Part shown: in pieces, positions 16,138-21,731 of the stretch | How positions within the stretch are numbered: position 1 is the first letter of the stretch | How the letters are laid out: the number at the start of each line of letters is the position of its first letter | From: Anaeroglomus sp964550565 | GTDB taxonomy: Bacteria > Planctomycetota > Phycisphaerae > Sedimentisphaerales > Anaerohalosphaeraceae | Reading direction: 5' to 3' | Assembly (NCBI GenBank): GCA_964550565.1 | Contig: CAZKAI010000061.1 | Coordinates: 1-23,872 of the forward strand | DNA: 23,872 nt | The notes under the pieces: generated by a model | Told to the model about the DNA's origin: nothing | The model's database searches: none | What the model saw: the letters and a program-made list of their open reading frames with translations, nothing else | Position numbers and translations under genes: made by a program

Positions 16138-16156
16138 CCTTTTTCTATTAAAGGAG
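16138..16156 (+). promoter_or_regulatory. Hairpin covering the ribosome site of flagellin B
   Basis: CCTTT (16138-16142), a seven-base loop and AAAGG (16150-16154) can pair, and the right arm is the Shine-Dalgarno sequence AAAGGAG (16150-16156). The start ATG follows at 16165. Pairing would lower translation; flagellin A has no equal pairing. Confidence 0.4.
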
Positions 16157-16164
16157 TCACAAAC

Positions 16165-16986
16165 ATGCTGGCAATTAAGAACAACATTATGGCGGAAAAT
16201 TCCGCACGGCACCTCGGCACAAGCTATGACAAGCTGTCCAAGTCAATCGAAAGATTGTCTTCGGGTCTGCGAATCAACAGCGCCAAGGACGATGCTGCCG
16301 GGTTGGCGGTCCGTGAATTGATGCGTGCGGATATCGCCGTCATCAAGCAGGGCACACGCAATGCGATGGATGCAATCAGTATGCTTCAGACGATGGAAGG
16401 TGCGATGGCGGTCATCGACAGCGCCCTGATTCGTATGAAAGAACTGGCCGAACAGGCTGCAACGGGATCCTATTCCGAACAGCAGCGGCAGATTATGGAC
16501 AACGAGTTCAAGCAGATGATCGCTGAAATCGATCGTATTGCCGGAACCACCACATTCAACAGCATCAATATGCTCAACAGTGCCGGTGCCGCCAATGTGA
16601 TTCACTTTGGTGAAAATTCCAGCATTACCGTGAATTCCGTGGACGTTCGCTCGGCCGCACTTGGCGTGGACAGCGCCACCGTATCCATCAGTGGTACCGA
16701 TGGTACCAATGCTCAGACCGCTCTGGGTCTGGTTACCACCGCGATTGAGCGCAAGGACAGCGCCCGCGCCAGCCTCGGTTATATGATGAACCGTCTGGAA
16801 AGCACCAACGAAGTGCTGAATATTCAGGCCGAAAACATGATGGCTTCTGAATCCCGTATTTCCGACGTTGACGTTGCCACGGAAATGGCATCGCTGACCC
16901 GGACCCAGGTGCTTGCTCAGGCCGGCGTATCCATGCTGGCCCAGGCCAACAACATGCCTCAGATGGCTCTGAGCCTGCTGCGGTAA
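16165..16986 (+). CDS. fliC: Flagellin B (short, D0/D1 only)
   Basis: The 273-residue filament subunit is nearly the same as flagellin A: MLAIKNNIMAENSARHLG, ERLSSGLRINSAKDDAAGLA and AENMMASESRISDVDVATEM are present in the same places. It ends in LSLLR instead of LNLLQG. The D2/D3 domains are absent. The differences lie mostly in the central 135-165 segment, the likely exposed face, and in conservative swaps. The ribosome site is AAAGGAG, ten bases from the ATG. It has its own sigma-28 promoter, weaker than those of flagellin A, then a terminator-like hairpin and a second fliS. It may be a minor or conditional filament subunit, or may build a different part of the filament (inference). Confidence 0.95.
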   Translation: MLAIKNNIMAENSARHLGTSYDKLSKSIERLSSGLRINSAKDDAAGLAVRELMRADIAVIKQGTRNAMDAISMLQTMEGAMAVIDSALIRMKELAEQAATGSYSEQQRQIMDNEFKQMIAEIDRIAGTTTFNSINMLNSAGAANVIHFGENSSITVNSVDVRSAALGVDSATVSISGTDGTNAQTALGLVTTAIERKDSARASLGYMMNRLESTNEVLNIQAENMMASESRISDVDVATEMASLTRTQVLAQAGVSMLAQANNMPQMALSLLR

Positions 16987-17011
16987 GTTTTGGTTTGATG
17001 CAGTAATTTCA

Positions 17012-17045
17012 GGATGACTGCGGTATTTGCCGCAGTCATCCTTTT
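17012..17045 (+). terminator. Terminator-like hairpin between flagellin B and the second fliS
   Basis: A perfect 12-bp stem, GGATGACTGCGG (17012-17023) with CCGCAGTCATCC (17030-17041), and a six-base loop are followed by TTTT. The stem is very strong but the T-run is short, so partial read-through into fliS is likely. Confidence 0.75.
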
Positions 17046-17129
17046 CAATCATCTGCTCCTGTCGACAGGTACGACAGACTGACGGGCGGATAATGTGGTG
17101 ATTTCATGCAAGTACAGGGGAGTTTGGCA

Positions 17130-17489
17130 ATGAATGGATTCAATACCTATCAGGAAACAGCAATAACCACCCAGAGCCGCGGACGGCTGGTGGTGATGCT
17201 GTATGACGGCGCGATCAAATTCCTGCGTCAGGCGATTCAGGATATGCAGCGCAATGATATGGCCGCCAAAGGCAAGCATATCGGCAAGGCTCAGGATATT
17301 CTGTTTGAACTCAATACCGTTTTAAATATGGAGCAGGGCGGCCAGGTTGCCCAAAACCTGCGATCACTTTACACATTTATGCATCGCCATCTGTCCGAAG
17401 CCAATCTTCAAAAGGATACCCGCAAGATACAGGAAGTGATTGGTATTCTTGAAGAACTTAATCAGGGATGGAAAACGATTACCAATTAG
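17130..17489 (+). CDS. fliS: Flagellin export chaperone FliS (second copy)
   Basis: The 119-residue protein starts MNGFNTYQETAITTQSRGRL and has VVMLYDGAIKFLRQAI, KAQDILFELNTVLNMEQGG, NLRSLYTFMHRHLSEAN and ILEELNQGW, all FliS family features. An ATG at 17106 would add eight residues. I prefer 17130 because GGGGAG lies seven bases before it and because the start then lines up with the first FliS. It follows flagellin B after a strong hairpin and ends at the terminator 17515-17540. A second chaperone next to the second flagellin suggests that each flagellin is matched with its own FliS, or simply that the whole cassette was duplicated. Confidence 0.92.
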   Translation: MNGFNTYQETAITTQSRGRLVVMLYDGAIKFLRQAIQDMQRNDMAAKGKHIGKAQDILFELNTVLNMEQGGQVAQNLRSLYTFMHRHLSEANLQKDTRKIQEVIGILEELNQGWKTITN

Positions 17490-17514
17490 TCATTTTCAGT
17501 TTTTTTTCTGTTTG

Positions 17515-17540
17515 GCCGCTATCAAGCGGCTTTTTTTATT
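17515..17540 (+). terminator. Rho-independent terminator of the flagellin B-fliS cassette
   Basis: GCCGCT (17515-17520), the loop ATCA and AGCGGC (17525-17530) form a 6-bp stem followed by seven T's and a further AT-rich tail. Confidence 0.85.
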
Positions 17541-17556
17541 TTTGGCGGGGGTTTGG

Positions 17557-17584
17557 TAAACAAATCCATGGCAAAAGCCGATAA
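17557..17584 (+). promoter_or_regulatory. Sigma-28 type promoter of the response regulator
   Basis: GCCGATAA at 17577-17584 is a perfect FliA -10 box. TAAA at 17557-17560 lies 16 bases upstream, one more than the optimum of 15 and within the range known for sigma-28/sigma-D. Transcription would start near 17591, about 46 bases before the ATG. The upstream gene ends at a terminator, so this is the likely sole promoter. Confidence 0.65.
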
Positions 17585-17636
17585 TTGTTGTTAAGAGCTG
17601 CTTTGTGATTTATTAATAACTCCTTAAGAGTAATGT

Positions 17637-18323
17637 ATGAACGCCAAAGTGTTGATCGTTGATGACCAGAAGGATTTGCTGGAATTGCTCAATATGAGCC
17701 TGTCCGGCGAAGGCTACATCGTCCGTACAGCGCAAAACGCGGCCGAGGCGGATTCTGCTATGAAACTGGAAAAACCGGACATAGTATTGCTTGATATATT
17801 GTTGCCCGATGTATCCGGAATCCGCCTGACAACACAATGGAAAAATGATGCTCAGACAGCCCATATCCCGATTATTCTGCTGACAGCCAAGGATTCGGAA
17901 ACAGATATTATCGTGGGGCTTAGTGTCGGGGCGGACGACTATATTACCAAGCCCTTCAGTTCGAAAGTTCTGGTTGCCCGGATGGAGGCGGTCCTGCGCA
18001 GGGCATATCCGGAGGGGCAGAATGTCAAACAGGTCCTTGCGGCCGGACCGATACGGATTTTTCCCTCTGGACGCCAGGCCTTTGTCGAAGGTCAGCCGGT
18101 ACAGTTGACGGGGGCGGAATTCAATATTCTTCAGGCGTTAATCCAGGCAGGCGGGGCAATCCTGTCACGGTCTGATTTGAGCCAATATCTGCAGGAACCT
18201 TCTGAAAATGGTAACAGTGAACGCGTGGTAGATGTGCATATTGCCGCGCTCCGGCGGAAATTAGGCAAGGCACGCAATTTTGTTAAGACCGTCCACGGCC
18301 AGGGGTACCGGGCAGCCATTTAA
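17637..18323 (+). CDS. OmpR/PhoB-family response regulator
   Basis: The 228-residue protein has a receiver domain (about 1-118): VLIVDDQKD with Asp9 and Asp10, LLDILLPDVSG with phospho-acceptor Asp53, ILLTAKD with Thr83, and DDYITKPF with Lys105. A winged-helix DNA-binding domain (about 130-228) follows, with LTGAEFNILQALIQAGG, VVDVHIAALRRKLG and the final VKTVHGQGYRA, a full OmpR signature. AAGAG lies seven bases before the ATG. No histidine kinase is next to it, so it is an orphan in this window. The perfect sigma-28 -10 box upstream ties it to the motility programme; it may control late flagellar, attachment or envelope genes. It converges on the PEGA lipoprotein gene, with only eight bases between the stops and no terminator. 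Confidence 0.93.
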   Translation: MNAKVLIVDDQKDLLELLNMSLSGEGYIVRTAQNAAEADSAMKLEKPDIVLLDILLPDVSGIRLTTQWKNDAQTAHIPIILLTAKDSETDIIVGLSVGADDYITKPFSSKVLVARMEAVLRRAYPEGQNVKQVLAAGPIRIFPSGRQAFVEGQPVQLTGAEFNILQALIQAGGAILSRSDLSQYLQEPSENGNSERVVDVHIAALRRKLGKARNFVKTVHGQGYRAAI

Positions 18324-18331
18324 CTCATTTC

Positions 18332-18784
18332 CTATTTTTTTTCGTCTTTAACCACACTAATTTGCTGCTTGGCGGTTTCCATTTCACCGGAAAAACGATT
18401 CTGTGCTTCCTGAGCCTGCTGGATGAGCTGGTCTGCGCTGGCAGGCTGATAGGGGGCTAAATCATACGTCCATGTATAAGAATCCTCGATCCGGCCTGGC
18501 CAGAGGCATTCGGCAAAGAAATCGAATGGAAAGACATCATGCAGGGGGCGTTTCATCGTATTGTGGGTGTTGACGATTTCATATCCCGGCTTTTCGATAC
18601 GGACGCGATAGTCTCCATACCAGTTAAAATTGACCGTTACCGGCGTCGGGCCGACTTCTTCGTCATTGAGCCAAACGACCGCATCGGCAGGGTTGGTTAC
18701 AATGGTTAATTTCCGTTCGACGCAACCTCCTGCCAGCATTACGCCAACGCACAGTACCGCACTGATTATCCATAAAGACCGCAT
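18332..18784 (-). CDS. PEGA-domain lipoprotein
   Basis: The 150-residue protein starts MRSLWIISAVLCVGVMLAGG followed by Cys21, a lipoprotein signal with LAGGC as lipobox. Residues about 24-80 form a PEGA domain: LTIVTNPADAVVWLNDEEVG, then TPVTVNFNWYGDYRVRIEKP and GYE. The rest (SYTWTYDLAPYQPASADQLI and a charged helical tail) is typical of planctomycete PEGA lipoproteins. PEGA domains are found in surface proteins and are thought to bind other envelope parts; no enzyme activity is expected. I take the ATG at 18784, preceded by AAAGGA, rather than one at 18829, which would place a charged stretch before the signal. Its own promoter is visible at 18820-18848. Confidence 0.85.
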   Translation of the reverse strand: MRSLWIISAVLCVGVMLAGGCVERKLTIVTNPADAVVWLNDEEVGPTPVTVNFNWYGDYRVRIEKPGYEIVNTHNTMKRPLHDVFPFDFFAECLWPGRIEDSYTWTYDLAPYQPASADQLIQQAQEAQNRFSGEMETAKQQISVVKDEKK

Positions 18785-18819
18785 AGGGATCGTCCTTTCC
18801 TGTTGGAATCCATGCAGAA

Positions 18820-18848
18820 AGAATACCACGCAAGAGCATGAAAATCAA
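18820..18848 (-). promoter_or_regulatory. Candidate promoter of the PEGA lipoprotein
   Basis: On the minus strand TTGATT (18843-18848), 17 bases and TATTCT (18820-18825) fit a sigma-70 promoter, helped by a TG one base before the -10 (extended -10). The leader would be about 30 bases. Confidence 0.5.
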
Positions 18849-18922
18849 CACTATGAAATACCGGAAATAGGGGTTTTTGTAATGGTACCGGATTTTCAGG
18901 GTGCCCAATGGCCCATAAAGAC

Positions 18923-19093
18923 GCCGAGCCTGAGACGCGGTTTGAAGTCTCAGGCCCGGCTTGGAGGAGGAAAGAGTTTATAAAAACCGACGACCCGTCG
19001 GCAATTTTTAGTGTCGGGCCTGTGTCCGAAGGACGCATCAGCCCGACTGGAGGAGGAGGAAAGAGCTTAGTCATCGGCCCCTCAACAGGACCG
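18923..19093 (+). ncRNA. Tandem structured element: two units of hairpin, purine tract, hairpin
   Basis: Unit 1: GCCG-CCTGAGAC (18923-18936) pairs with GTCTCAGG-CGGC (18947-18960). Then come GGAGGAGGAAAGAG (18963-18976), a second hairpin CCGAC-GACCC-GTCGG (18987-19001) and a T-run. Unit 2: GTCGGGC-TGTGTCC (19013-19027), the loop GAA and GGACGCA-GCCCGAC (19031-19047). Then come GGAGGAGGAGGAAAGAG (19049-19065), a weaker hairpin CGGCCC/GGACCG (19075-19093) and an AT tail. The two units have the same order and nearly the same spacing (period about 87 bases) but different stem sequences, so pairing seems kept while sequence changes. Strand and role are not known. It could be a tandem RNA, a leader element of the hydrolase operon, or a repeat family of the genome. 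It fits no riboswitch family I know. Confidence 0.4.
18982..19009. terminator. Bidirectional terminator-like hairpin inside the tandem element
   Basis: CCGAC (18987-18991), the loop GACCC and GTCGG (18997-19001) form a short GC-rich stem. On the minus strand TTTTTAT follows at once; on the plus strand CAATTTTTAG follows. It may end RNA from either side. Confidence 0.45.
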
Positions 19094-19120
19094 AAATAGT
19101 CATTTTAAAAGAGCTTAGGG

Positions 19121-19158
19121 TTGATGATCAATCGCGGGCTGGTCAAAAAAAGGTCAAA
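19121..19158. promoter_or_regulatory. Possible regulator-binding repeats upstream of the hydrolase operon
   Basis: The palindrome TTGAT-G-ATCAA lies at 19121-19131. A direct repeat GGTCAAA follows at 19141-19147 and 19152-19158, 11 bp start to start, which is one helical turn. Such spacing suits a protein binding one face of the DNA (inference). Confidence 0.3.
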
Positions 19159-19207
19159 TCATCGTTGCAGCCTCCACTTTTATCCCAACCTACAAATGAT
19201 ACGTTCA

Positions 19208-19233
19208 CCGGAAAACAATATACATCTTTCCGG
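19208..19233. repeat. 7-bp inverted repeat
   Basis: CCGGAAA (19208-19214) and TTTCCGG (19227-19233) are perfect arms around 12 bases. A run of seven T's starts about 17 bases later on the plus strand, too far for a normal terminator. Confidence 0.4.
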
Positions 19234-19532
19234 GCTGACAATCTAATAATTTTTTTAATTTTGCTTTGAATCCTCTGGGGTTTTGGCTGAGACGCTTTTA
19301 TTGGAATGGTAACTTGTTTTTTATGCGGGAGTTATGAAGACATCCGGAAGTGCGAGCCGAGTCTAAAAAAACGTAAGATTTGCAGAAAAATTGTTTGCAT
19401 CAGACGGATACTTTGTACAAAAAAAATCAATTGCTGCAATTTTCTAAAAGCATAATCAAAAAAAGTCCATTTTTTTAGGCCTATAAAAGCCGTTTTTAAG
19501 ATATTATCTATGAGACATTTAAGGAGAAATCG

Positions 19533-21671
19533 ATGGGATGGAACAGAATGGTTTATCGAAAGACAGGATCGGCAGGGATGGTTATCCTGTTGGCGGCGGT
19601 GTCTATTGCAGCGGCAGCAGGAACAATCGACCGGAAAACGCTCGTTACGCGGCACAATGTCGTGCTGGAGAAAGTCGACGCCTTGAGTCCTTTGTCTGTG
19701 GGCAATGGACGATTTGTTTTCAATGCTGATATTACGGGTTTGCAGACATTTCCGGATGCCTACAGTAAAGGCATTCCGCTGACAACGATGGCCGAGTGGG
19801 GCTGGCATCGTTTTCCAAATACGGAACAGTATAACCTTGAGCAGACGTTTGTCGATGTTCCGACAGGTACAAAAAACGTGCCTTACAATATCGAATCGAA
19901 ATCACCTGCCGCCAAGTGGCTGCGGGCCAATCCGCATCAGACCAGTCTGGCTCGAATTGGGTTTGTTTTGACAAAAGCGGATGGGTCTGCGGCTGCGGTA
20001 TCGGATATTACTAATATCCATCAGGAATTGAACCTATGGACCGGGGTGCTGACCAGTTCCTTTGAGGTGGAAGGCAAAAAAGTCCTTGTTAAGACCGTAT
20101 GTCATCCGGATATGGATAATGTTGCTTTTAAAGTTCAATCCGACCTTGTTGCCGAAGGGCGGCTGGGGGTGGAGATTGCGTTTGCCTATCCTTCCGCGAC
20201 CTGGGGCAATGACCCGGCCGACTGGACCCAGCCAGACAAACATAGAACAACTCTGGAGAAAAAGGCCGGGGATTCGATTCGGATAAAGCACGACTTGGAC
20301 ACGCTGGTCTATTCCTGTAATGTGATGTTTGATAAAGGGACCGAGGTTGCCCAGCGGCAGCCGCATCATTTTAATCTGACTCCGAAGAACAAGGATTCTG
20401 TCTGGAATTGTAGTGTGGTCTTTTCTGTGGCGGATAAAGTGAAGACACCGCCGCCTTTTGGCACCGCGGCTAAAAAGAGTGAAACGCACTGGAAGAGTTT
20501 CTGGACTTCCGGCGGGGCGATTGATTTGTCGGGCAGCAGCGATCCCCGGTGGAAAGAACTTGAACGGCGGATTGTTTTGTCACAATATCTGACGGCGATT
20601 CAGTCCGTACAGAAGTATCCGCCGCAGGAGACAGGGCTGACCTGTACGAGCTGGTTTGGCAAGTTTCACCTGGAGATGCACTGGTGGCATACGGTGCATT
20701 TTGCCCTGTGGGACCGGATTGAATTGTTTACGCCCAGCCTGCAGTATTATCACGATATCCTGCCGAAGGCCCGCGAGATTGCCCAGCGGCAGGGGTACGA
20801 TGGGGTTCGCTGGCCGAAGATGGTCGGGCCGGACGGGCAGGATGCACCGTCGGGTATCGGGCCGCTGTTGATCTGGCAGCAGCCGCACCCGATTTATTAC
20901 GCAGAGCTGTGCTATCGGGCCGATCCCTCAAAAAAGACGCTCAAGGCGTATCAGGATATTGTCTTTCAAACGGCGGCGTTTATGGCTTCCTATCCGACGA
21001 TGAATGCCGAGAAACAATGGTTTGAACTGGGGCCGCCGCTGATTACGGCTCGGGAATATAATACGTCGGATTATGCAAAAAATAAGAATCCGACGTTTGA
21101 GTTGGCGTACTGGCAATGGGGGCTTGGCAAGGCGATAGAATGGCGGAGTCGGCTTGGCGGTATTGGTGAACCGCGATTGTGGATGAACATTTCGGCGATG
21201 CTGGCACCCTGGCCGGTGCATGAGGGCGTGTATGTGGAGCAGGAGTTTCCGCTGGCTCAGGATGGGGGACATCCGTGTATGCTGGGGGCCTACGGGATTC
21301 TGCCGGAAAGCCCGAGGCTGGATAAAGCGATTATGGAAAAAACCCTCGAGCATGTGCTGAATCATTGGGACTGGAGCGATACCTGGGGTTGGGATTACCC
21401 GATGATGGCGATGACGGCGGCCCGGCTGGGGCGGGGGGATCTGGCGATTCAATCCCTTTTGCTGGATGTGCAGAAAAATACGTATTTGCCCAACGGACAT
21501 AATTTCCAGCGTGAAGGGCTGCCCTGTTATCTGCCCGGCAACGGCGGTCTGCTGACGGCGGCGGCGATGATGGCGGCGGGATGGGATAACGGCCCAACGA
21601 AAAACGCCCCCGGTTTTCCGGACGATGGAAGCTGGGTGGTGCGATGGGAAAATCTGAAGAAAATGCCATAG
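19533..21671 (+). CDS. Secreted (alpha/alpha)6 glycoside hydrolase, GH65/GH95-like
   Basis: The 712-residue protein has a strong ribosome site (AAGGAG) and a signal peptide (residues 1-30). Residues about 35-300 form a beta-sandwich N-terminal domain (LSPLSVGNGRFVFNADITGL near the start), and residues about 320-700 an (alpha/alpha)6 barrel. Aromatic-rich motifs line the barrel: SWFGKFHLEMHWWHTVHFAL (Glu381), KQWFELGPPL (Glu498) and DWSDTWGWDYPMMAMTAARL. This two-domain plan is that of GH65 and GH95 relatives, including the collagen glucosidase type; the exact family and substrate are not certain, and the acid residues named are candidates only. It is 60 bases upstream of the GH78 gene in the same direction with no terminator between, so one operon is likely. 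Both products would trim rhamnose-containing glycans outside the cytoplasm. Confidence 0.72.
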   Translation: MGWNRMVYRKTGSAGMVILLAAVSIAAAAGTIDRKTLVTRHNVVLEKVDALSPLSVGNGRFVFNADITGLQTFPDAYSKGIPLTTMAEWGWHRFPNTEQYNLEQTFVDVPTGTKNVPYNIESKSPAAKWLRANPHQTSLARIGFVLTKADGSAAAVSDITNIHQELNLWTGVLTSSFEVEGKKVLVKTVCHPDMDNVAFKVQSDLVAEGRLGVEIAFAYPSATWGNDPADWTQPDKHRTTLEKKAGDSIRIKHDLDTLVYSCNVMFDKGTEVAQRQPHHFNLTPKNKDSVWNCSVVFSVADKVKTPPPFGTAAKKSETHWKSFWTSGGAIDLSGSSDPRWKELERRIVLSQYLTAIQSVQKYPPQETGLTCTSWFGKFHLEMHWWHTVHFALWDRIELFTPSLQYYHDILPKAREIAQRQGYDGVRWPKMVGPDGQDAPSGIGPLLIWQQPHPIYYAELCYRADPSKKTLKAYQDIVFQTAAFMASYPTMNAEKQWFELGPPLITAREYNTSDYAKNKNPTFELAYWQWGLGKAIEWRSRLGGIGEPRLWMNISAMLAPWPVHEGVYVEQEFPLAQDGGHPCMLGAYGILPESPRLDKAIMEKTLEHVLNHWDWSDTWGWDYPMMAMTAARLGRGDLAIQSLLLDVQKNTYLPNGHNFQREGLPCYLPGNGGLLTAAAMMAAGWDNGPTKNAPGFPDDGSWVVRWENLKKMP

Positions 21672-21731
21672 CAGATTACACTAATATGAGATAACGAAGT
21701 GTTTATAAAGACTATGCCAACAGGAGTAACC

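Larger units (their letters stand above)
15732..16164. other. Intergenic region and leader of flagellin B
   Basis: The first 300 bases (15732-16041) hold no credible gene; one plus-strand frame there (15716-16045) lacks a ribosome site and family resemblance. The end contains the sigma-28 promoter (16042-16068) and two leader hairpins (16077-16098 and 16138-16154). Confidence 0.6.
18785..19532. other. Long non-coding region upstream of the glycan-degradation operon
   Basis: About 750 bases have no credible gene. From left to right it holds the promoter of the PEGA gene, a tandem structured element (18923-19093), a short palindrome and a direct repeat (19121-19158), an inverted repeat (19208-19233), and then an AT-rich stretch with many A and T runs up to the ribosome site AAGGAG (about 19519-19525). 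No clear promoter of the hydrolase operon could be picked by eye. Confidence 0.6.

Noticed and set aside
16243..17052. 269-residue minus-strand open frame opposite flagellin B
   Set aside because: Its sequence mirrors the conserved flagellin codons; a similar shadow lies opposite flagellin A. No ribosome site.
18929..18936. CTGAGA motif as a sign of a TPP riboswitch
   Set aside because: The other conserved TPP parts are missing, and the motif is simply one arm of a perfect stem.
18963..18976. GAGGAAAG as a sign of RNase P RNA
   Set aside because: Only this short match is present; the rest of the P4 core and the length of the RNA are missing.
18908..19099. 63-residue plus-strand frame and a 102-residue minus-strand frame across the tandem element
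   Set aside because: The sequence is explained better by paired stems; the frames are biased by the purine tracts and lack ribosome sites.
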